From positions 1 to 44,132 of the IMG/VR virus record IMGVR_UViG_3300037587_000383: a DNA stretch of 44,132 bases. One strand, 5' to 3'. Below are positions 17,244 through 26,800 of the stretch, one piece after another. Position 1 is the stretch's first letter; the number at the start of each line of letters is the position of its first letter. The position numbers were made by a program, and so were the translations under genes. This stretch comes from a virus. The notes beneath the pieces are model-generated. The model was not told the origin of the DNA. It saw nothing but the letters and a program-made list of their open reading frames with translations, and ran no database searches.

Positions 17244-17594
17244 TTACAGTGGATCTATCCCACGAGCATAGAATGTTCTGGCAGCTGATGTCTGAGATGC
17301 CCCAACGACAAGAGTTATGAACTGCCCGCAGATATTATCAAAAACATTCACAGCAGCAGCTGTCTTAGCAGTGGTAGTTTTTGCAACATCACCTGTAGCA
17401 CTTACCTTAAATGTATGCACCTGAACTGCTGTATCGGCAGTTACCCGACTCACCTTGACCGTTAGTGTAGCAGAGTCCAATGCAGGACTATATACCAGAA
17501 CATTCCTAAAGATCGCACCAAGGTCAGTCTCACTAGACTCAGTGCCAGATTGCGCTATCGTTATTGTTTTCCAAGAACCTAATCTTAGTCCCAT
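17244..17594 (-). CDS. Small beta-sandwich virion protein
   Basis: A 116-residue, Thr/Ala/Val-rich protein with alternating hydrophobic residues typical of a beta sandwich (ATLTVKVSRVTADTAVQVHTFKV). RBS AGGAGGACTCT. Lies among tail genes, so likely a structural or decoration protein. No family recognised. Confidence 0.6.
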   Translation of the reverse strand: MGLRLGSWKTITIAQSGTESSETDLGAIFRNVLVYSPALDSATLTVKVSRVTADTAVQVHTFKVSATGDVAKTTTAKTAAAVNVFDNICGQFITLVVGASQTSAARTFYARGIDPL

Positions 17595-17604
17595 TAGAGT
17601 CCTC

Positions 17605-17781
17605 CTATTTGTAGTTTAATTCCTTGCCAGTTTGTCGTCTGGCTATGTCGTAAGCTATGGCAGCACATTGCTTCTGTTCTGTTCCGCCCTCTTCCATACA
17701 CTGACTGATAGATTCAGATATCCTACTTTGTACCTCAGCATCAGTGCTGTCAGATGTTAGCTGTTCTACTGATAATGGCAT
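17605..17781 (-). CDS. 58-residue protein with CMEEGG..QK..AIAY motif
   Basis: A short frame with a strong AAGGAGG before its ATG. The second half (ISQCMEEGGTEQKQCAAIAYDIARR) matches a small module that I know from the ends of phage head-maturation proteins and from short proteins in structural operons. Function unknown. The RBS, the position between structural genes and the recognised module make it credible. Confidence 0.65.
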   Translation of the reverse strand: MPLSVEQLTSDSTDAEVQSRISESISQCMEEGGTEQKQCAAIAYDIARRQTGKELNYK

Positions 17782-17791
17782 AATTGCCTCC

Positions 17792-17968
17792 TTATTCTAA
17801 CTCGAACTCTGTCACTATCCCATTCACAATCTTTATCTTCCTGAATGTCCCCTCAAACTCGCCAGTAAGGTCTGTGTGGGAATGACCCTTAAGTGCAAAT
17901 GGAGCTTCTTCCTTAACCTTATCAGCGTTCAGGTCCTCAATTAGTTCCGTAAATGGTTCATCACTCAT
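17792..17968 (-). CDS. 58-residue acidic protein
   Basis: A short frame with GAGGAGATACTA before the ATG. Product MSDEPFTELIEDLNADK... ends with a beta hairpin-like FRKIKIVNGIVTEFELE. It lies just below a strong hairpin and just above the 58-residue neighbour. Function unknown. Confidence 0.55.
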   Translation of the reverse strand: MSDEPFTELIEDLNADKVKEEAPFALKGHSHTDLTGEFEGTFRKIKIVNGIVTEFELE

Positions 17969-17986
17969 TAGTATCTCCTCGACTAA

Positions 17987-18021
17987 GCTGGCTGAGCCAA
18001 GTGTAGATTAGCCCAGCCAGC
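17987..18021 (-). terminator. Strong hairpin between structural genes
   Basis: GCTGGCTGAGC (17987-17997) pairs with GCCCAGCCAGC (18011-18021) over 11 bp with one G-U pair in the leftward transcript and a 13-nt loop. No T-run follows in the leftward direction. It lies after the decoration-protein gene and before two small genes, so it could be a partial terminator or an mRNA-stabilising end that sets capsid gene dosage. Confidence 0.45.
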
Positions 18022-18034
18022 AAAGCCTAGTTAA

Positions 18035-18880
18035 TTATGGACATATCTGGAGCATTAGGAAGGGAGCACCCTGCCCATTAGCGTTGGCATGGCACAGGCC
18101 AAATCCAGCGTGCTGTTGCTCGGTAAGGATTGCTGAGTCGTACTCATGCCCATCAACCTCACCAGTGCTCTCAAATACGACCTGATGCTTATGCGCTCCA
18201 TCGCAAGGACCCCCACTAGAAGGTCCAAGCCAGCAAGGTCCCCAGGTCTGTAGCCAGAACCAGTAGTTAGCAGTAACCTTCTTGTGGGCTACACCAACCA
18301 CAGGCTCTTCATTGTTGGTATTGTACTCGCAACCTGAAGCCCAGTGAGCCATGCACTCAGCCTGGTCGGCATCAACAACTAGGGTAGCAGTAATCTTGTC
18401 CTGTAAGGTAAGGGTCATCTCGCTAGCGCCAGTTGTTGCAGTGTTCTCTAGAATCCTACAGACGGTAGCATCATCATCGTGTCCGAAGATGACCACAAAT
18501 CCGCCAGCAAGTTCATTGGCAGCAATAGCTCCATTCTTGCCATTACCGTCTGTACCAGCGACATCTATGACGAGAGTCCTATCGCCAATAGCAGCAGCAA
18601 CAGCAACATTGGCATAGGCAACAGCCTGACGGTAGCCATTCTTGACTCCATAGTCAGTCTTGGTTACACCGACTGAGGATGCCTTGGCATAGTAGAACAC
18701 TCGCTCATTATCCAGAAGCTTAGTACCTACAGGATACTTCTGGATAGAGTCAATGTCCCCGATGTCATCAGGTACTTGCAGATTAGTAGGACCAACCTGC
18801 CCACCCTTCCACGCTGGTAGGATAATACACCTACCATCCTTATTCATGAGTTTATGTAGCACATACATTGGTTCAGTCAT
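18035..18880 (-). CDS. Head decoration or fibre candidate
   Basis: A 281-residue protein directly after the major capsid gene, with AAGGAGAAG before the ATG. It has a central beta-rich segment (DRTLVIDVAGTDG..., GGFVVIFG, EMTLTLQDKI) and a C-terminal part rich in Cys, Trp and His (HWASGCEYN, TWGPCWLGP, CDGAHKH). The position after the capsid gene is where head-stabilising or decoration proteins usually lie. The Cys cluster may form disulphides or bind metal. No specific family recognised. Confidence 0.6.
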   Translation of the reverse strand: MTEPMYVLHKLMNKDGRCIILPAWKGGQVGPTNLQVPDDIGDIDSIQKYPVGTKLLDNERVFYYAKASSVGVTKTDYGVKNGYRQAVAYANVAVAAAIGDRTLVIDVAGTDGNGKNGAIAANELAGGFVVIFGHDDDATVCRILENTATTGASEMTLTLQDKITATLVVDADQAECMAHWASGCEYNTNNEEPVVGVAHKKVTANYWFWLQTWGPCWLGPSSGGPCDGAHKHQVVFESTGEVDGHEYDSAILTEQQHAGFGLCHANANGQGAPFLMLQICP

Positions 18881-18900
18881 TTAGTTTCTTCTCCTTCTTA

Positions 18901-18937
18901 GAATCTTAGATAGGACTGTTAAGATTCCAGCCCTATC
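18901..18937 (-). promoter_or_regulatory. Two mutually exclusive hairpins after the capsid gene
   Basis: GAATCTTA (18901-18908) pairs exactly with TAAGATTC (18920-18927); within its loop GATAGG (18909-18914) can instead pair with CCTATC (18932-18937). The two cannot form fully together. They lie in the 72-nt gap between capsid and decoration genes and could tune read-through or mRNA decay. Confidence 0.35.
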
Positions 18938-18952
18938 GCATCCACAGATTGC

Positions 18953-20038
18953 TTATACAGTTATTGCCTCATCCTTCACATCAAACATCCTTGCTAGACA
19001 GAGAGATGAGCCAAGTAGCAATGCTCCGTAGTTGACCAGCCTTATGCCCCCAGCATCATAGGTCTCAAGCTCAGGGAATCGGACTAGCTTGTAGAAGTCT
19101 CCCAAGCCTTCAGTTCCACCATAGGCATAGGTTAGTCCAGGCTCCTGGTTCAGCACGTTACCATGCTTGATGATGAAGAGAGAGTACATGCCAGTTGAGC
19201 TGTAGAGAGCCCTCGCATCAGAGGATGAGCCAGTACCAGTGTTTGCCTCTTCCTTCACTAGGTAGTCAGTCCGTATGATAGGAACGCCATCCCAGAAGAG
19301 TACTCGCTTGCCAAGTTCGTTTAAGCCAAGAGTGATGAAGCCAAGATTGCCAGCTGTGCCATGAGCCAGACCAACAAAACCTTTCTCCTGATAGGCAGCA
19401 TCCATTCTTCGGATGATTTCAAAGGGAGCCCAGATTTCATCTGCCCCATGCTTCATCTCGTCTACCTGAAGTCTAAGCAGTGCTAAGGACAGACCAACCT
19501 CGTTGGCGTCTATGTTCTTAGGGTCGTTAGTGCCAGTCCAGTCGGTAGCCAGGGGCGCTCCATGCTCAGCAGCCAGAGCGTGTATGCCATCAAACTGCTT
19601 GGCAGAGCTATAGGTATTGTCAGCATAGATGATTCTGGCTCCTATCTTCCTCTTCATCGCCTTCTCGCACTCCAGGAGCAACCGAGCCTCATAGTTGTTG
19701 TAGGTACCGTAGATGCCAGGCAGATAATGGTCAAGCTTCCTCTGAACATAGCTTGTACGAAGAGTCATTTCTTTCTCTTCATAGTCTACATCCTCAGTCC
19801 AGGACAGTAGTTCACCAATATCTATCTCGGCTATAGCAGCCTCAAGAGCAGCAACATTAGCAGGCACTTCTCTTAGCCACTCTATCTTTTTCCCTGTATG
19901 AGCTGCCTGCCCTACGGTAAGTCGCTCTAAAGGGTTATTGCGCTTAATGTCTTCTTCAAAGACACCAGGTATCTTCATAGACTGCGTCAGCTTTTGAGCC
20001 GCAGCCAAAGTTACCCAATGTCCACCTGAATCAGCCAT
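18953..20038 (-). CDS. Major capsid protein (HK97-fold type)
   Basis: A 361-residue protein directly after a scaffold-like gene, with AAAAAGGAGACACT before its ATG. Features fit HK97-fold capsid proteins: a flexible N-terminal arm, a helix-rich first half with a long spine-like helix (NEVGLSLALLRLQVDEMKHGAD), the segment GKRVLFWDGVPIIRTDYLV typical of the P-domain to A-domain part of capsid proteins, and a beta-rich end. No protease-cut prohead domain is evident, so the separate scaffold protein probably guides assembly. The call rests on order (portal, internal protein, scaffold, capsid) and these patterns. Confidence 0.85.
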   Translation of the reverse strand: MADSGGHWVTLAAAQKLTQSMKIPGVFEEDIKRNNPLERLTVGQAAHTGKKIEWLREVPANVAALEAAIAEIDIGELLSWTEDVDYEEKEMTLRTSYVQRKLDHYLPGIYGTYNNYEARLLLECEKAMKRKIGARIIYADNTYSSAKQFDGIHALAAEHGAPLATDWTGTNDPKNIDANEVGLSLALLRLQVDEMKHGADEIWAPFEIIRRMDAAYQEKGFVGLAHGTAGNLGFITLGLNELGKRVLFWDGVPIIRTDYLVKEEANTGTGSSSDARALYSSTGMYSLFIIKHGNVLNQEPGLTYAYGGTEGLGDFYKLVRFPELETYDAGGIRLVNYGALLLGSSLCLARMFDVKDEAITV

Positions 20039-20058
20039 AGTAGTGTCTCCTTTTTAGT

Positions 20059-20736
20059 TTATTTTTGTTCAGAGGTAACAGGTTCTCGGACTCCACGCTG
20101 AGGAGTATTAGCAATAACTTCAGCAGCTCTCTCTATGTTTGTCTTTGGAGCTGCTCCGCCAGTGCCTCCTCCTATTGCGTAGTTCCCAACACTGCCTCCT
20201 CTGCTAGCCGCCAATGCTTTAGCGGCTTCTTCTAAAGAATCAAGCTGTGTCATTGTCTTTTCTGCTAAGCTGTCAGCGGTAAAACCTTGCAATACCAGTA
20301 ATGCCCGCTTGAGCTCCAGAGCCTTGCCAGCATCTGCGGTCAAGGTCTCTACCTTTGTTAAGGCATCGGTTAGTTCCATCTTGATTCTCGCAACTTCCTC
20401 ATCAGAAGTCGCACCCAGCCCTTGGGCTTTTTCTAGGGCTTCCTTGCTTTTAGCGTTCAGGTCGGCAACATTCTGAAGGGCTGCCGATAGCTCTAATGAT
20501 TTGGCATCAATCGCCTCAACATGAGCTGCCTGAGCCTTCTCAGCTGCTGACTCTGAACTCTGCTTCAAAGCCATGAGGTCGGACTCCTTCACCATCTTCT
20601 TACCATCTACGAAGATAGCGCCTTCCTTCAACTCCAACTTGGGAGCAGTTTCTCCACCAGGAGGAGTTGCAGGAAGAGGAGCGCCCTCACCGCCAGGAGC
20701 AGCACCAGGTGTTTCCGTCTGGTTCTCAGTTACCAT
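20059..20736 (-). CDS. Capsid scaffolding protein
   Basis: A 225-residue protein immediately before the capsid gene. Residues 1-35 are Pro/Gly-rich, 50-180 form an uninterrupted charged Ala-rich helix (coiled coil), and the tail is Gly-rich then basic. This design is standard for phage scaffold proteins, which fill the prohead and leave it before DNA enters. It has its own promoter (20759-20787), unlike the genes around it, which would allow extra transcription of scaffold and capsid. Confidence 0.8.
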   Translation of the reverse strand: MVTENQTETPGAAPGGEGAPLPATPPGGETAPKLELKEGAIFVDGKKMVKESDLMALKQSSESAAEKAQAAHVEAIDAKSLELSAALQNVADLNAKSKEALEKAQGLGATSDEEVARIKMELTDALTKVETLTADAGKALELKRALLVLQGFTADSLAEKTMTQLDSLEEAAKALAASRGGSVGNYAIGGGTGGAAPKTNIERAAEVIANTPQRGVREPVTSEQK

Positions 20737-20758
20737 AATAAACCTCCATTCAGTCTAC

Positions 20759-20787
20759 AGTATAACATACATAAGTAGCGTTGTCAA
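20759..20787 (-). promoter_or_regulatory. Leftward promoter for scaffold and capsid genes
   Basis: On the minus strand TTGACA (20787-20782) and TATACT (20764-20759) with a 17-bp spacer and extended TGT. Transcription should start near 20752, giving a short leader with GGAGGT before the ATG at 20736. Upstream it carries the same 16-bp and 10-bp blocks as the terS promoter. Confidence 0.8.
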
Positions 20788-20814
20788 GGATAATGACATC
20801 AGCCATTATTTTAT
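20781..20814 (-). repeat. Shared late-promoter element, copy 1
   Basis: TTGTCAAGGATAATGA (20781-20796) and ATTATTTTAT (20805-20814), separated by 8 bp, are identical to blocks at 32427-32442 and 32452-32461, separated there by 9 bp. The first block includes the -35 box. It extends into the end of the 2090-residue gene. Confidence 0.8.
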
Positions 20815-23800
20815 TTCGCTTCCCCTACCATTTCTGGTACAAGGTATTGCTTAACCAGTTCATCATATATCTCTCTGGATTCGATAGACATGAACTTGTC
20901 AGTATTACCGAAGAAGTAGAGCCAGGCATCTAGTGTAGGGTCAAGGATGCGGAGACGCTGCCGAGCTTCCCTGAGTTGCTTCTGATAGCCTGAGATGAGC
21001 TTGCCATCAGGTCCCATGACTTCTAGGATTTCCTCCCGCTCAGTCCCTCTAGCTACCTCATATCTGCGAATTATCATCACCTGCTCATCAGTATATTCTC
21101 GTAGGACTATGTCTCTGATGTTGCGGTAAGGTCTGGCATAGGTTCTGCTAAACTCCCAGTATAACCGCTCCATAGGAGTCCAGTCATTTTGGATTCTCTG
21201 CATCAAGCGTTCCCTGAATGGTGGAGTTAAGGTTTCCAGTAGAATATCAATGTAGGCATAGTAGGTCTCAAAGTCCAGCTCCATTCGGTCTGACTCCCAG
21301 TTGTATTTGAGTTCAGGCTTCAGCTCAAAGTAGTAATACATTAGCTCCTGGTCAGGAGTTTGGGTAGGAGTAACTATGCCACGCTCCTCCAGTAGAGTGG
21401 ACCTCTCCTCAAAGGTTTTAGGAACATCTACATAGGCAGGAGACTCACCAAGGATACGAACTGCCTCGCCAAGTCCATCCTGTATATCGTTGCGATGGCT
21501 CTTCCACTGGCTAGGACCTATCGTTCCGTCCACGAGTTGCTGGTTAAGGTCTATTATGCTCATCTGGATAAGTTTACCATCTTCATACCTGCCATTGTAC
21601 CTGGCATCATTATAGACTTCCTCCAGCTCCTTGTAGTAGTCTCTAATCTTAATGTCCAGTGCCTGCCAGCTGGAAGGATATAGAGGAGTTGTAATCCCCT
21701 GATAACGCCTGAAGGATTCCCACTGATAGAGGAGTGCCTGCTGCTGTATATCCAAGTGGTAGTAGTCGCTGAACCGCTTGCCTGTTACAGGATACATCTT
21801 ATCTATCCACTCCTGAGTTTTCACAGGAACACCAGTTGCTTCCTCTATGGCTAACTTCATCTCCCTGCGGAGTTGAGTAAACTCATCAGGACGGATTCTG
21901 AACAGTCCTGTCTGGTTCATAAGGATTCCTTTGATGCCGTCTACCTTATTGACTGCTTGTAGCCAGAGCTTCTCTTCCTCTTCAGTCAGTTTGATGTTCT
22001 GCTGCTTCTTGTTCCATATCTCGTCAGCGTCATAGCCCATACCACCAAGAGTTAGCATAGCCATGTAATCTCGAAAGCGGTCAGGATAGACAAGTTCGAG
22101 TATGTTGCCTATATGCTCAGGGGATAAGGCTCGTAGGGCGCTGAGTCCTGTCTTAATCCAAGCAGGCGCTAGTTGCCCAAACTGAGGAGGTTCTCCAATC
22201 TTAGTACCGAAGAGGATGATAGGAAGCATAACATGGACACCTGGGAAGAAGCCAGCCCTACCGATGTAGTCAAGGAATTCTATGCCAGGTGCAGCATCGT
22301 GGTATTCAGGGAAGTCTCGGAGGTAGAAGCTCCTGAGTCCGCCCATCCAGACAGTACCTCTGAGGATATTTATCTGTAGGTCAGTGGCAGGCACAGGCAT
22401 ATAGCCTTGGTCAGTGTTAGTCATGTATCTTGCCAGCGCTGACATAGTGCCAGGAGTCCGCATGAAGGTACGAGGAATCCACTTCCAGCGGAAGAGCTCG
22501 TAGTTCCAGAAGGGAAAGATGGCTCGCATGGTCTCGTCTATGATGTTAGCATCCTCGTAAGTTGGGTAGGATAAGGAGTGCATTTCTCGGGCTTTGGTCA
22601 TGGCTGATTCCTTCTTAGCCCACCAGTCAGGAGTACCACCAAGACCTTCAGCAGTTGGAGGAACTTTCGGAGGAGCAGCCGCTGTAACCTCACCTATTGG
22701 CTTAGCCTTCTTCCATATTCCTGAAGGAGCTCCTAGTATATCAAGCTCTGTCTTACCTGCTACAGTTACCTTACCAAGCGACCAAACCTCTTCAGGCAAA
22801 TCATCAAATACAAAGTAAACCTCAACTTCAACACCACTAATCCGCTTACGAATGTTATCATCTATAAGCTGAGCACCAGCCAGGTCCTTGCTATTAGAAA
22901 GTCTCACAACAATATCCAAGTCGCTCTTGGCAGTTGCTCTTCCAGTAGCATAACTACCAGATACGAACATATTCCTCCTATCAGCAAATTCTCTCAATGA
23001 CTCATACACACTACTGACCTTAGTAGGAGCAACCCCAGGAGCTACCTTATATGCTCCCAACTGTTCTGTTTCATCTGCTACACTGTTGATATACTTCCTC
23101 CACTTGATAACATCGGACTCAGGAATTCTGGTAGAGCCATACAGCCTATGCAACTCCTGCCTAACCTCCTCCAGCTGTAGCACAGTAGGATGGTCAGGAG
23201 TGAGGATGCTAGGGTCAATGCCAAGGTTCTTCCACATCTGGTCATAGACCTCACCTATTGCCTCATCGGTGAAGCCTAGTTGGTCAGCAGTCTTGCCAAG
23301 CTTAGCAGCATAGGCAGTAGCCTGGTCTCTGGTATGAACAATGAAGTCCTCACGAGGACGGACTGTAGTATGATGCTGGATTCTGGTGAGTCCTCGATAA
23401 AGGTCATCTCCAGTACAGCCATACAGATAGGCTAGATGATTAGGAGTTAGCTCACCTACGACATCTGGCACAAAGTCAGGGACAAATACAGGCTTGTCTA
23501 CTGACAGCAGGAAGTTTCTCTTCGCTGCTAACTCCATACTAGTAAGCCTTCTATCTAGAGTATCATGCCCATCCCATACAACAGACTTAGAAGACTTCTG
23601 CTGAGCCCAGAATCTATCGTTCCTCAGGCGTCTAGGAGTGCGAGGGATTACTGCCTCAATGTCAGCTATCTTAGTACGAGTAGCTAGCATATTCTCAAGC
23701 TTAAGACGAGTGATGTTATCAAGGTCGGTAAGGCGAGCTAGCTGAGTTTCGTCCAATCCAACTGCTCTAGCATTCTCCATTACCTGATTCATCATCCTTG

Positions 23801-26800
23801 TCAACTGCTCTTCCGATGTCTCCATAAACTCCGACAGCATCTTGGCAGACCCTACCTCAAAATTATCAAAGTCACCAGGGTCTAACCTGGCTTTTCGTAA
23901 CTCAGTAATTCGTCTGAAGTCATGTATTCGCTCACCTACAGCTTCTGCCTGAGAAGTTATACTCTGCATATCCCCAAGGAAGTCGTCAAGGTTACGAGGA
24001 GGATTAGCTATGAAGGCTTTGGTTTCTGCCTCCAGAGCATCTATCTGAGGAGCCAAGCCTGCTATGTTTAACTCCCGCTCAGATGCTATAAAGGCAGTTA
24101 CTCTGTCATCTATGCCATCAGCACCCTTAGCAAACATAGTACCATCCAGCACTTCATTCTCAATACCCTTCTTGGTAACAGTGTGAATGTCATTCATCTT
24201 ATCGAAGGTCTTGTTAATTTCCTTGCTAATCTGTCTCCGCTGCATAGTAATAACATCTATATCAGCAAAGTTCCTGACACTATCAGGTCCTCCGCCTATG
24301 GCTTCCAGTTTCAGTTCTCGCCTTATATCGAAGGCATCCCTCTTAGTGATACTGGGTATGTCGTCTAGTAGATGCTTAGTCTTCACTTCCAGTATATCAG
24401 ATATAGCTCTCATGTCGTCAGGAGCAATATCCTCAAGAGTTTTCAGAAAGTGAACTTGGAAATCGTATGATGTCTGGTCTACAGTGAGCTTACCCCACAT
24501 ATCGTACCAGTCTTGAGCACTGCCCATAAAGAACCTCTGGTCGCCTATGGTTATAGTCTCGCCAAGCATCTTACCACCCCACCTAGGAATCTTCTCAGGC
24601 ATACGGACATTCTTAGTTATGAATGGTATCTTGCCACCTTTGAACACAGCAGTAGTACCAGTTTTAGGGTCAATCACAGCCTGAGTAGTTCGCACCATAC
24701 CTTGCTCAAACGACCTGAGTTCATAAGGAGCATTAGCTAGTCCTCTGAATAGTCTATTGGTTTCAGCAACCCCACTGTATGCCTTGGGATGCATAATTTC
24801 TGCTCCACCAAGAAAGCTTCTTCCCATATTCTCAGCAAAGTTGAAAGGACCAAAGTTGGTGAACAGTAGCTGCCATCTAGCTATAGGCATTACTACTCTC
24901 CGCTCAAGAGCCACAAGAGCAGATGAGTACAATATCCTATCTGCTACTCTGCTATGCCACGATGCTGACCTACCAGCCTGCTGCATCCACTTGGTAAGAG
25001 GGCTATGAAGGTTAGCATATCTAGTAGTCTCCGCTCTGTTGAATATAGACCGAAGCAAATCGTCAGCAGTATCGCCCTTGAGAGCATCAATAGCGTTCTT
25101 AGCCACAGATTCCTTAAACTTGCCTATCTTAGTAGCTAAGGTAGCGACTGATTGCTCAGTGGCTTCTACTCCCATATCGCCCAGCATTCTGCCTGCTGTT
25201 ATTCTATTGCCTTGACCACTGAAAGCATCCAGCAGATTGCTATTGAATCTGGCTAGCCTAGGAACATCAAAGGTTACAGTGCCAGCAGCTTCCGCCACAA
25301 ACTTAGCCGCCAGTGCATCGTCTAGGTAGTTAAACTCCAGCATATTAGCACCAGCCCTGACTGCTAAGTTATTGCCCTCCATAGGATTAGCTAGTGCAGT
25401 TCGAATTGCTGCCTCGGCAGTCTCGGTAACATCTTTAGCTGTCAGTCCCCTAAGATTCCTTACCTTAGGGAATGTTCTATCCAGTACTGCCTTGAAGTCC
25501 ATCAGGCTCTTGCGACCAAAGTTACGAGCCATCTGAGTGAATGTTGCAGGTATAGTGTAGCCAGCACCTGTAAGCCAGAAGGCGCTCTTGATAGGAGCAG
25601 CCACTACTTGCAAAGCACCCTTAAATACTGCATCAGCAGCAGATACATAACCCTGCTCAAACGCTACCATCAGATTGCCGATTCTACTTCCTGCCCATTT
25701 AAGCCCCCTGGGCATAGCAGCAGTTGCAAGCTTCTTACCAGCAGCAGCAACTCCTCCCCAGCCTAGGTACATTAGAGGGTCAAAGGCTGAGTCAAGTATC
25801 ATCTTCTTCCACCAAGGAGCATCCCACTCATTGAAGGCTTTAGCGTATGAAGACCAGGCAGTTTCGCCCTGAGCTTGGTAGAAGTCATAGTGTACTGTTA
25901 GCTCCTTATCAGTCTCCGTCTCAAAGATAGAGAATAGAGTAGCACCACTAACAGCCCCTACTACCAAACCTATGAGTGCTCCTGCTCCCATACCTATAGG
26001 TCCACCAAAGGCACCGATTGCTGCTCCTGCCATACCACCTGCACCAGCGCCAAGAGCAACACCATGCACTGCACCAGCAATAGGAGCAGGTAAGTTCATC
26101 ATAATAGCAGCAGATAGAGGACGACTGATAGAATCCCACCACTTCTGCATTAGTTCCACAGTAGCCATCATGGGCTGAGTAGCTATTAGTTTCGCCCAAT
26201 CACCAGGAGTCAGTTCAGGCGTCTCAGCGAGGATTGTTCCTGCCCTGATAAGATTCATTCTGGCAGCTTCAAGTTCCCATTCCCTAGCCCTTTCAGCCAA
26301 CCATTCCCGCTCACTCTTCATCTCCTCATCGGTCAGCTCCAGTTTGCTGAGTAGATCTCTAACATCCTCTGCACTCATACCTGGTGGTAACTCAGTAACG
26401 CCAAAAGTAAATGCCTTGGCTATCTCATCTATTGTCAGCCTGTGTACTCCCTTAAGCTCTACCTTTGGCTCAGCCAGTATCTCATTGATTACCTTGGATT
26501 GAGCTTCTAGCACATCGCCTTGGAAGTCCTCAGGAAGCACATTAGATAGGTGTGATAACTTTTCGTAAGTTTGATTTAGCCACACAACGTCAGCATCTGT
26601 TAACTCTGCACCAGAGCGAACATATTGTAGTATATCTGCTGCCTTCTCCATTACATAGAATGGGTCAGACAGATATACTGGCATGACTTGCATAATCTCC
26701 AACTTCCATTCAGACATCTGGAAGTCCCGAACAGCAGCATCAAACTCAGCGGCAGCCTCTGCCTTAAGAGCAAGCTCCCGCTCAGGAGACATCTTCTCCC

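Noticed and set aside
25948-26199. Trp/Tyr/Cys-rich 83-residue leftward frame
   Set aside because: An alternative frame inside the 2090-residue gene; arises from the Gly/Ala-rich coding stretch.
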